IMG/VR virus record: IMGVR_UViG_3300037137_001021
Location: 1 to 28,019 of that record
Reading direction: 5' to 3' (one strand)
From: a virus
DNA: 28,019 bases
In this document: one piece after another, positions 1 through 6,196 of the stretch
Position numbering within the stretch: position 1 is the first letter of the stretch
Layout of the letters: every line of letters starts with the position of its first letter
Made by a program: the position numbers and the translations under genes
Notes under the pieces: generated by a model
Database searches by the model: none
What the model saw: only the letters and a program-made list of their open reading frames with translations
Told to the model about the DNA's origin: nothing

Positions 1-187
1 CGAACAGCGTGGGTGATCCCCGGAAGTCACGCAGGCTCAGGTGATACTCAACGTCCGAGTCGAGACTAGCGAGCGCTTCCACGATGTCGGTGTCCGACTC
101 ATCGAGCCCCACGAGCAGCGGCGCGGCGGCCGGGCCGCCCAGTGACTTTTCCAGCGCTAGCAGTCTTGTCATCGGGTTCTTGGTCAT
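1..187 (-). CDS. Hypothetical protein, 3' end cut by window edge
   Basis: Open frame from an ATG at 185-187 running off the left edge with no stop (at least 62 residues, beginning MTKNPMTRLLALEKSL). A GGAAGGGG Shine-Dalgarno lies just upstream, and the gene follows the metallopeptidase-like gene on the same strand with a 19-base gap. The visible part is partly acidic (DESDTDIVEALASLDSD). I do not recognise it; function unknown. Confidence 0.6.
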   Translation of the reverse strand, partial: MTKNPMTRLLALEKSLGGPAAAPLLVGLDESDTDIVEALASLDSDVEYHLSLRDFRGSPTLF

Positions 188-206
188 GGTGTCCCCTTCC
201 GGTGCT

Positions 207-755
207 TCACCGGAGCCCCTGCGGCCGCGCCTTGCCGCGGTCGAACGCTTGCAGCTTGCACGGGCCAGCGTAGCCGATGCGCCGTCCCGTCACTAGCTCT
301 GCGATTGCGTCGGCGACGAATTCAATCACGTCGTCGTCGCGCTTGTGCCACTCCGTCACCCACTTCACCCAGTGCTCGTCGCTGAAATCGGTGCGGTCGC
401 GCCGCACCGCCACGCGCTCCGGCCCCAGCACGAATTCGCCGGGGTAGAGGAAGTCGGTCGCGTGTCCGAATTCGTGCGCGATGATCGCCCCCACCGTGTT
501 CTCCGGCAGCTCGACCATTTCGGGAGCGAGCATGATCACCACACCGTCGTCGCGTGTGCCCGCGAAGTGGCGCGGCGAGTCGTGCATCGACGGCGCGACG
601 TAAAGCATCGCTCGCTTCGTCGCGATGAGCCCCGCGTCCACGAACGCTTCGCGCATCACCAGGAAGTACGGTTCAAGGATCAGCAACGCCTCCTCGGGCG
701 TCACGCTGGTCGTCGTGTCGGCGCACTCGGTCACAGCGCCACCGGTCCCCGTCAC
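207..755 (-). CDS. HExxH zinc metallopeptidase-like protein
   Basis: 182 residues. An HEFGH zinc motif is at residues 94-98 inside a hydrophobic helix (VGAIIAHEFGHATDFLY), and an EFVAD sequence at residues 145-149 matches the ExxAD pattern that supplies the third zinc ligand in gluzincin peptidases. These elements and their spacing suggest a folded metallopeptidase-like domain, but no signal peptide or substrate clue is visible. The chosen GTG start (753-755) overlaps the stop of the upstream zinc-ribbon gene as GTGA, the usual junction here; an internal GTG at VTECAD is an alternative. The C-terminus is basic (DRGKARPQGLR). Possible roles are virion maturation, entry or host-protein cleavage; none is shown by the sequence. 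Confidence 0.7.
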   Translation of the reverse strand: MTGTGGAVTECADTTTSVTPEEALLILEPYFLVMREAFVDAGLIATKRAMLYVAPSMHDSPRHFAGTRDDGVVIMLAPEMVELPENTVGAIIAHEFGHATDFLYPGEFVLGPERVAVRRDRTDFSDEHWVKWVTEWHKRDDDVIEFVADAIAELVTGRRIGYAGPCKLQAFDRGKARPQGLR

Positions 756-1186
756 CCTCGGTACTGCTGCGCCCTCGCCTGGACCTGACGTACCGCGTTC
801 GCCACGTACGTCGGATCCACGTGGCCGGCTTGCGTGCCGGCGCGCAGGTGGCGCACCGCCTCGTCGGGGGTGAGCATCACGAGCGTGTCGCGTCGCTGGC
901 ACTGGCAGCACGGCACGTTCGGGTGCAGCGCGCCGTGCCGCTGCGAGTACGCCCAGGGCGGGCTCGTCGGGTTGCCCGGCGGCGGCTGACCCTGGCTCAC
1001 GAAGATGCACTCATCCCAGCTCACCACGACGTGCTGTCGCTGCCCGCACGTGTCGCACACGATCTCGAAGCGCACTCCGTCGGGCAGGTAGCTCGTCCGC
1101 GAGGCGTAGTGGTCGTCCGCTCCCGCGCCACCGAGCGCGCCGGTTCCGAACTGGGCCAGGTCAATGTCGCTGAAGTCGTCCGCCAT
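752..1186 (-). CDS. Zinc-ribbon hypothetical protein
   Basis: 144 residues. Two cysteine pairs, CDTCGQ near residue 44 and CCQCQ near residue 93, could form one treble-clef or ribbon zinc site around a central Trp/Pro-rich stretch. The N-terminus is acidic and Gly-rich (MADDFSDIDLAQFGTGALGG), the C-terminus helical. It shares a GTGA junction with the metallopeptidase-like gene, so the two are probably translated together. Family not recognised. Confidence 0.7.
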   Translation of the reverse strand: MADDFSDIDLAQFGTGALGGAGADDHYASRTSYLPDGVRFEIVCDTCGQRQHVVVSWDECIFVSQGQPPPGNPTSPPWAYSQRHGALHPNVPCCQCQRRDTLVMLTPDEAVRHLRAGTQAGHVDPTYVANAVRQVQARAQQYRG

Positions 1187-1243
1187 GAAATGTTCCCTTT
1201 CGTCGTCCCGGCCGGGAGGATAGCTCAGCGTCCTGGCCGAACG

Positions 1244-1507
1244 CTACTTTTCGGATGCTATCCTCCGAAGGGCGGCCGTCGAGATACCCTGCTGTGGGGT
1301 GCGGTCCGGGTCGCTGGGCGGAGGGAGCATCGCCTGGAGCCGGAGCCGGGCCATCCGCATATCAAGCTGCATCCGGCTCAGGCCCTCCACGAAATCCCGT
1401 AGTTCGTCGAGCTTTGCGAGCAGACCCGCGCGATCTACCTCTGCGATCAGCTTTTCGGCCTTGGACAGCGCCTCGATGGCCTCTCCGATGCCATCCACCG
1501 CTGACAA
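1244..1507 (-). CDS. Small coiled-coil protein, TTG start
   Basis: 87 residues, mostly helical with heptad-like hydrophobics (IGEAIEALSKAEKLIAEV...LLAKLDELRDFVEGLSRM). The first start in frame is TTG, with an AGGAG Shine-Dalgarno eight bases upstream formed at the stop of the preceding gene; an in-frame GTG three codons later is the alternative. It belongs to a group of four short helical genes at 1.2-2.05 kb. Function unknown; a structural or chaperone role would be a guess. Confidence 0.6.
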   Translation of the reverse strand: MSAVDGIGEAIEALSKAEKLIAEVDRAGLLAKLDELRDFVEGLSRMQLDMRMARLRLQAMLPPPSDPDRTPQQGISTAALRRIASEK

Positions 1508-1518
1508 CGGCCGCGCTC

Positions 1519-1740
1519 CTAGACCGATTTTGCCCGGGGAGGCGGGGTGTCGCGCAGCCGGCGCAGCACCGTGATCAGGTCGTCGAGCGCCGCGCTGGCC
1601 ATCTGTTCGGCCTGAAGCTGCGCCGCCATCGCTCGGATGACGCCGGCCTTGATGGGCGTCCCCGAGGTGCCGTGCATCGGGGTCGATGCAGGCGGCTCTG
1701 ACAGCGTAAATGTCACCGACTCCCTTGACTGCGGTACCAT
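1519..1740 (-). CDS. Small helical hypothetical protein
   Basis: 73 residues. A polar Ser/Thr/Pro-rich N-terminus (VTFTLSEPPASTPMHGTSG) is followed by a helix (AGVIRAMAAQLQAEQMASAALDDLITVLRRLRD) and a basic Pro-rich end. Its ATG lies 28 bases inside the end of the upstream coiled-coil gene, indicating translational coupling. No family recognised. Confidence 0.6.
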   Translation of the reverse strand: MVPQSRESVTFTLSEPPASTPMHGTSGTPIKAGVIRAMAAQLQAEQMASAALDDLITVLRRLRDTPPPRAKSV

Positions 1741-2045
1741 GCTTCTATCGCTCCTGTCGCGTGGCCGACCTTCTCGGTCAGCGCCGTGACTGCTGCACTG
1801 GTCTGCGAGGTGTACGCCGAGAATTCCTCATCCGACACGGATCGGGCAACGCGCTCCTCCATGCGCTTCACCGCGTCACGCACTTCGGTCACTTCCTTCT
1901 GCAAGGCGTCGAGTCGCTGGCGCACCAGGGCCAGGCTCTCGTCCTCCGCGATTTCTTTCTTCATTCGCTGCGGCATCGCCGCGAGGCTCGCCGCAAAGCC
2001 TGCCGCCGCCGCACCGACCAGCTTGCCGATTTCTTCGAGGGACAT
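1713..2045 (-). CDS. Coiled-coil protein with N-terminal hydrophobic segment
   Basis: 110 residues. Residues 5-24 form an Ala/Gly-rich hydrophobic segment (IGKLVGAAAAGFAASLAAMP) that could touch a membrane. Residues 40-70 read as a coiled coil (RLDALQKEVTEVRDAVKRMEERV). The layout loosely recalls small phage membrane-associated coiled-coil proteins next to structural genes. No Shine-Dalgarno stands out; it follows the 312-residue protein by 18 bases. Identity unknown. Confidence 0.65.
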   Translation of the reverse strand: MSLEEIGKLVGAAAAGFAASLAAMPQRMKKEIAEDESLALVRQRLDALQKEVTEVRDAVKRMEERVARSVSDEEFSAYTSQTSAAVTALTEKVGHATGAIEAWYRSQGSR

Positions 2046-2063
2046 GGAGGATGAGGGCCATCG

Positions 2064-3002
2064 TCAGCTTGGGTTCGAGCCCGCGAACACGTAGATGCCG
2101 AGGTCGGGGAACGGCTTGTGGCTCACCTGGCCGGACGGCGGCATGGCGTTGGTGCCGTACAGGTTGGAGAACTGCTGATCGAGCCCACCGAAGTTCCACG
2201 CCGCGGATCCGGGGATGGCATCGACGTTGTTGTTCCGGTAGCAGATGACGATCAGCTCGTCGCCCTTCGCTACCGTGAAGTACGGCCGGAACATGGCGCC
2301 CGGCGCGGTGTTCGATATTCTCGGGTCGATGACGCCCTGCTGGTACGCGCCGAGTGGGCGGATCCCGTTCCCCCCCGTCGCCGGTGGCTGCGGGAACACG
2401 TTGGCGAAGTTCGGCGCCGCGTTCGGCGGCAGGAGCGGCAGCCCTGCTGTCACGAACGTGGCCAGAAGATCGCCCGGTATGTTGATCAGCTCGGTGCGTA
2501 GGTTGCCCTGCGCGCGGCCGGGCGCGGTGATCACGCCCGGGATCGGGGCGGGCAGCGTCACCTCCGGCTGCTGGTACAGCACCGTCTCGGTCGCGGACGG
2601 CAGCACGAACTGATTGAGCGGCTGCGCCGGACTCCCAGCGAGCCACGTGTCGGGCGCACCGACCGCCTCTTTCGAGAGGTGGTAGGGGAGGCGGCGGCGC
2701 TGGAAGTCGCCCACGTTCCGCAGGCGCCAGACCAGCAGGTACCGGTAGTCGATGAGCTGATTGCCTTCCGCGTCGTTGGTCACCTGGGGGAACCACAGTG
2801 CCATCTTGGCCCCCATGGGCACCGGCATCCCGCGGAGCAGGTACGGCGAGAAGCCGGGCTTGCCCGCGTCGTCGTCGAGCGTGCCGGGGAACGCGATCGG
2901 GATGGTGACGGCCTGCCCCTGGTAGACCGCCTCGAAGCCGTCGAACGGGCGCAGCACGCCCGCCACCGTGAACTGCGCATCTGCAAGTACGTTCTGTGAC
3001 AC
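2064..3002 (-). CDS. Putative virion protein (unidentified), 312 aa
   Basis: 312 residues without recognised enzymatic motifs, rich in Pro, Gly, Asn and aromatics, with many short beta-like stretches (QAVTIPIAFPG, YRYLLVWRLRNV, DELIVICYRNNN, GIYVFAGS). That composition and the lack of catalytic motifs would fit a capsid, spike or other virion protein, and it is the largest gene in the left block, next to a Gly-rich membrane protein. This is inference only. The start is GTG, sharing its G with the TAG stop of the upstream gene, with GGAGA six bases before. A tail or receptor-binding protein is the main alternative. Confidence 0.6.
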   Translation of the reverse strand: MSQNVLADAQFTVAGVLRPFDGFEAVYQGQAVTIPIAFPGTLDDDAGKPGFSPYLLRGMPVPMGAKMALWFPQVTNDAEGNQLIDYRYLLVWRLRNVGDFQRRRLPYHLSKEAVGAPDTWLAGSPAQPLNQFVLPSATETVLYQQPEVTLPAPIPGVITAPGRAQGNLRTELINIPGDLLATFVTAGLPLLPPNAAPNFANVFPQPPATGGNGIRPLGAYQQGVIDPRISNTAPGAMFRPYFTVAKGDELIVICYRNNNVDAIPGSAAWNFGGLDQQFSNLYGTNAMPPSGQVSHKPFPDLGIYVFAGSNPS

Positions 3003-3403
3003 TATTCGTCTCCAGTGCTTTTCGCGTAAACCCGGTACGCCAGGTAGCCCCCGAGCAGTGCTCCGAACAGCGCAAGCGACGCGCTCGTGCCCGCATCCTG
3101 GCGCACGACCGGGTCGGCGTCACCCCAGCCGCGCGTGGCGCGCAGCGTGTTGCGCGCGGCGCCGACTAGCAGCAGGCCCGCGCCCGCGCCCATCGGGCCG
3201 CCCAGCCAGAAGCCGGTGCCGGTGCCGGCGGTGGCCATAAGCAGGCCGACGCCCGCGCCCCGTCGCGCCGCCCGGTACGCATCGGCCGGCGGCAGGCTGG
3301 GGTTCAGGGGCAACAGGGTGGGCGCCGCGACCATCGAGGATGGAGCCGGCGAGGCCGGATCGGCGCCGAAGGCCGTCATCGGGGAGGGCGCGAAGTCATC
3401 CAT
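3002..3403 (-). CDS. Gly/Ala-rich membrane protein
   Basis: 133 residues. A Ser/Pro-rich N-terminal third precedes two hydrophobic segments, about residues 50-82 (GVGLLMATAGTGTGFWLGG, then GAGAGLLLVGAA) and 108-124 (ASLALFGALLGGYLAYRVY). The regularly spaced glycines look like glycine-zipper packing. It overlaps the putative virion gene at the TAGTG junction, so the pair are probably co-translated. A TATGCT -10-like box lies 11 bases before the ATG. It could be a virion or lysis-related membrane protein. Confidence 0.65.
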   Translation of the reverse strand: MDDFAPSPMTAFGADPASPAPSSMVAAPTLLPLNPSLPPADAYRAARRGAGVGLLMATAGTGTGFWLGGPMGAGAGLLLVGAARNTLRATRGWGDADPVVRQDAGTSASLALFGALLGGYLAYRVYAKSTGDE

Positions 3404-3454
3404 GCCGAGCTTCCAGCATACCGAACGGCTGTCTCGGTGGAAAGTTTCGTGCCT

Positions 3455-3847
3455 TCAGTGCCCGCGGACCGAAGGATCGGGGGGTGTCGGGGGCTCCACC
3501 GACACGGGCCGGGGCGGCGCTTTCCTGGCCAGAGCTGCTGGGATGGGCACGTCCTGCCCGTCGCGCAGGCTGTTCACGATGGTGTCGTGGCCGGCGATGG
3601 CGAGAAACGCCGACACGAGCCCACCGAGCACGGCGTCGCGCCAGGGCGTCCCGGTCGATGCGGCCTGGAGCACGCCGCTCACCACGCCGAGCCCGAGCGC
3701 GAGCACCGGGCGCCAGCGCGCGGGGATCGCGAACGGAGGAAACGACGTGTCCTCCTTCAGTAGACGCACCACGAGGCCGATGACCAAGGCGGCCAGGCCG
3801 ACCCACTGATGCTTGGCGATCAGGTCGAGGAAAGGCTGTGCGTCCAT
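3455..3847 (-). CDS. Holin-like membrane protein
   Basis: 130 residues. Hydrophobic segments at about residues 16-29 (GLAALVIGLVVRLL), 47-62 (PVLALGLGVVSGVLQA) and 70-86 (DAVLGGLVSAFLAIAGH) are linked by short basic loops, and the C-terminus is Pro/Arg-rich. Two to three helices, small size and a location two genes from the endolysin-like gene suggest a holin, which would permeabilise the inner membrane at lysis. It has its own promoter, with the ATG six bases after the -10 box, so it can be expressed separately from the endolysin. A generic phage membrane protein is the alternative. Confidence 0.6.
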   Translation of the reverse strand: MDAQPFLDLIAKHQWVGLAALVIGLVVRLLKEDTSFPPFAIPARWRPVLALGLGVVSGVLQAASTGTPWRDAVLGGLVSAFLAIAGHDTIVNSLRDGQDVPIPAALARKAPPRPVSVEPPTPPDPSVRGH

Positions 3848-3881
3848 GCCCCGAGGCTACGCGACTCGCCGCGACCGTCAA
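3845..3881 (-). promoter_or_regulatory. Leaderless promoter of holin-like gene
   Basis: On the minus strand TTGACG (3876-3881) and TAGCCT (3854-3859) are separated by 16 bases, and the ATG starts six bases after the -10 box. Transcription would begin at or next to the A of ATG, and there is no room for a Shine-Dalgarno. Confidence 0.6.
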
Positions 3882-3897
3882 GTTTTCGGGGCGTCGG

Positions 3898-4185
3898 TCA
3901 ACGGGAGGGAAAGTAAGCCCAGCAGATCAGTGCCAGCGTGCGGCGCGTGGGCGCCCCATCCACAAAAGCGGGCTCACCGTGAGCGCGCATCTGAGCGACG
4001 TGGCGCTTCACGAATCCGTCACGCTTGCGCTGCCAGTGTTCCGAGAGGCGCATCGGATCGCCTCCCGCCGCCTTGTACGCAGCGATGAATCCGCCACGTC
4101 CGCGCGCCACTTCCGACACGCCGAGCGCTTTCGCGTAGGGCACGAAACTCACCACGTCCCGCAAGCTCATGTACGGGTAGGCCAT
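3898..4185 (-). CDS. Conserved phage hypothetical protein
   Basis: 95 residues. The core (GRGGFIAAYKAAGGDPMRLSEHW, then KRDGFVKRHVAQM) has the G-F-x-x-A-Y...W-x-x-K/R-R-x-x-F-x-x-R-H pattern of small proteins I associate with other phages; the function is not known to me. It starts four bases after the preceding stop (TGAGCGATG), so translation is probably coupled. It sits between the endolysin-like and holin-like genes. Confidence 0.65.
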   Translation of the reverse strand: MAYPYMSLRDVVSFVPYAKALGVSEVARGRGGFIAAYKAAGGDPMRLSEHWQRKRDGFVKRHVAQMRAHGEPAFVDGAPTRRTLALICWAYFPSR

Positions 4186-4188
4186 CGC

Positions 4189-4521
4189 TCACTGATGCTC
4201 CGCGCACACCGTCGTGACCCAGCCCCCGCGCTTGCTCGGGCCGCCCGGAGCCCCGCACTGCTCGCAGATCCGGTAGCTCTGCTCCTCTGCGATGCGGATC
4301 AGGGCAAACGCTTGCTCTGGCGCCACTTCCTCGACGTAGAAGCGCAGACCCCCGAACTTGCTCTTGCACTGCGTGCACCGCACGGTCGGGTGCTCGACGG
4401 ACAGGACCGCGCACAGCACATTCACGAGCGTCTCCCAGCCGGGAGGGCAGTCCGAGTACCGAAGGTCGGTGCCCGCGAACAGCGCCGGGTACGCCGCTGC
4501 GAGGCGCTCGATCGGCGTCAT
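4189..4521 (-). CDS. Phage zinc protein, KFGGLRFY type
   Basis: 110 residues. The central RCTQCKSKFGGLRFYVE followed by ICEQCGAPGG and a C-terminal VCAEHQ gives two CxxC pairs plus a C..H pair, a pattern I recall from phage proteins carrying a K-E/S-K-F-G-x-L-R-F-Y signature. Function unknown; the cysteines suggest zinc binding. An AAGGAG Shine-Dalgarno lies at the end of the endolysin-like gene, five bases before the ATG. Confidence 0.7.
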   Translation of the reverse strand: MTPIERLAAAYPALFAGTDLRYSDCPPGWETLVNVLCAVLSVEHPTVRCTQCKSKFGGLRFYVEEVAPEQAFALIRIAEEQSYRICEQCGAPGGPSKRGGWVTTVCAEHQ

Positions 4522-4523
4522 GC

Positions 4524-5312
4524 TCACTCCTTCACCAGCACGCTCACGCCGACCTTCCCGTCTGCGTGCTTCTCGACCACGTACTTCCAGCGCCCGTCGT
4601 GGTCGGTGAGCGCGTCGCCGACCTTGACGCGGTTTTCCGCCGGCCACTCCGGGCCCATCATGCTCACGAGGCCCCGCGCGTACTCGCGGACGGTCGGCGG
4701 TATCTCCGCCGGGCCGGCGCGTCGGAAGCCCGGATGTGTCGCGCGCTCGTTGTCGGGCCGCGTGGCCATCACCTTGAGCCACCGATCGGCGCGCTCCCAC
4801 TCGCGGTCGGTCGGCTTGCACTTCCCCCCGCTCGCGTAGCTGGCAAACGTCATGGCCACCCGCCGCCGGTCGGCGCGCTGGCCGAGGAACACGCCGCACT
4901 GCTTGGCCTGCGCGATAAGCACGCGGAGGCCGTACTGCGCGCAGAGGTGCGTCTCGTCCGTTCCGAGCCCCACGAGCTTCTCCCACACGTCCTGCGGCAC
5001 GATGCCGGAGCTGTGAATTTGCATCCCACAGCGGGCCAAATGGTGATCTTCGTTCCACAGCGGATGAGGCTCACCCGCGTGCACGCGCTTGTCGAACAGC
5101 GACTCGCCGTGCCAGATGATCCCGCCCGCAGCGGCCAGCTCGGTCAGCGACCAGCCGCTGCCGTTCGCCAGCGTCCGCGCCTCCTCGACCAGCGCGGTGG
5201 ACACCGCCTGCACGCGCGCCTGGTAGTCCTCGCGCGTCTCGCCCGGTGCGTGCGACCCAGGGATCTTCAGTAGCTCCGCGGTGAGCCAACCTACGATGAC
5301 GGCGATCTTCAT
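4524..5312 (-). CDS. Putative endolysin (lysozyme-like)
   Basis: 262 residues. Residues 60-120 (AAAGGIIWHGES..D..VH.GE...LW...HHLARCGMQIH) resemble the catalytic region of phage lysozyme/transglycosylase-like proteins: a Glu (E70) in an ES pair, a following polar loop and a C-x-M-Q-I-H strand. The later stretch (TDETHLCAQYGLRVLIAQAKQCG) fits the next helices of that fold. It would cleave peptidoglycan at lysis, consistent with the nearby holin-like gene. No signal peptide is evident, although residues 1-15 are mildly hydrophobic. Its ATG overlaps the HNH gene stop (ATGA), with AGGAGA in the HNH coding end as ribosome site. The C-terminal 70 residues may be a wall-binding part. The call rests on remote resemblance. 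Confidence 0.5.
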   Translation of the reverse strand: MKIAVIVGWLTAELLKIPGSHAPGETREDYQARVQAVSTALVEEARTLANGSGWSLTELAAAGGIIWHGESLFDKRVHAGEPHPLWNEDHHLARCGMQIHSSGIVPQDVWEKLVGLGTDETHLCAQYGLRVLIAQAKQCGVFLGQRADRRRVAMTFASYASGGKCKPTDREWERADRWLKVMATRPDNERATHPGFRRAGPAEIPPTVREYARGLVSMMGPEWPAENRVKVGDALTDHDGRWKYVVEKHADGKVGVSVLVKE

Positions 5313-6151
5313 GGTGTTCTCCTAAGTTTCAGGACTTCCGGCAGGAACCCGCTCGGTTTGCCAGCGGGCAGAGATATTTTTCTCTGCTCCGCGTCGTGGA
5401 GCCCATGGCAGAGCTTGTGGCACGGCACGCAGAGCCAGATCACGTCGAGCGCGCGATCGTAGTCATCGTGGTGCGCGTGAATCGCAAACTCCGTGCCGTC
5501 GCATAATGAGCACGCATCGGGCCGCACGAGCGTTCCGCGCTTCAACGCCCGGTGCACCGCTTCGTGTGCCGCGTGAGCTACCGCAGAGTGCGCGCTGCGC
5601 GCGCGAACGTCACGCCCCCAGCCGCCGACACTGCGGTAATAGTTCTCTCGGCTCCTAGCGCGACCGGTGACAGGACCCGCGGCGTACCGCGCTCTCCGAC
5701 GTGCGTTCCGGCACGACTTACAGTAAGCGTCAACGCCCGCTGGGCGATTCGGCGCTCGCCCGAACGCTTCGGTCGGCCTGTCACTCTTGCACCCAGGACA
5801 GTACCGTTGACCAAGCGCAACCAGCTCCCGGCGGCGCTCTACAGAGACACACACACCCGTGTACCGCTTCGGCTGCTGCGTTGCTGCGCTGCACGCTCGG
5901 CACGCGCTACCGTAACCGTTGCGATCGGTGCGCCTATGGAACTGCGTCAGCGGTAGCTCTCGACGGCAGCGAGCGCATTTTTGCCGACCCTCTGCGCGCA
6001 GTCGGCGTCGCGCCAGCTTGAGGGATTCCGGGTGCGCCTTCGCGTAGCACGCCTTGCAGTGTCCTGTTGGCAGACGCGCTCCGCACGAACGGCACCGCCA
6101 GCCGCTGTAGCCGACGCTTTGCCCGCGCCCATGAGCGTGTGCCGTCAGCAT
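5309..6151 (-). CDS. HNH endonuclease with zinc-finger repeats
   Basis: 280 residues. Three N-terminal cysteine clusters (CRSCG...CKAC; CARC....F.....G..CRAC; CPGC....F....CKSC) precede a C-terminal HNH core: CSLC at about 213, HAHHDDY at about 224-230 and WLCVPCHKLCHG at about 242-253. The C..C/HH/C..CH arrangement is that of phage HNH nucleases; the N-terminal clusters probably bind DNA. It could be a free-standing homing-type nuclease or part of packaging or recombination. The ATG at 6149-6151 is preferred over an upstream TTG because a full promoter lies seven bases before it and the TTG is itself the start of the -35 box. Confidence 0.8.
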   Translation of the reverse strand: MLTAHAHGRGQSVGYSGWRCRSCGARLPTGHCKACYAKAHPESLKLARRRLRAEGRQKCARCRRELPLTQFHRRTDRNGYGSACRACSAATQQPKRYTGVCVSVERRRELVALGQRYCPGCKSDRPTEAFGRAPNRPAGVDAYCKSCRNARRRARYAAGPVTGRARSRENYYRSVGGWGRDVRARSAHSAVAHAAHEAVHRALKRGTLVRPDACSLCDGTEFAIHAHHDDYDRALDVIWLCVPCHKLCHGLHDAEQRKISLPAGKPSGFLPEVLKLRRTP

Positions 6152-6187
6152 GGCGCGCACTCTAGTTAGCCTCCTTGGCCTCGTCAA
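6149..6187 (-). promoter_or_regulatory. Leaderless promoter of HNH gene
   Basis: TTGACG (6182-6187), 17-base spacer, TAGAGT (6159-6164), then seven bases to the ATG. One of the best matches to the promoter family in this window. The -10 box contains the TAG that ends a 12-codon frame starting at the SNF2 stop. Confidence 0.6.
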
Positions 6188-6196
6188 CCAGCCCCA

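Noticed and set aside
1876-3123. Long minus-strand frame of 415 residues
   Set aside because: Arg/Ala/Gly-rich shadow of the 312-residue gene in another frame; no ribosome site and unnatural composition.
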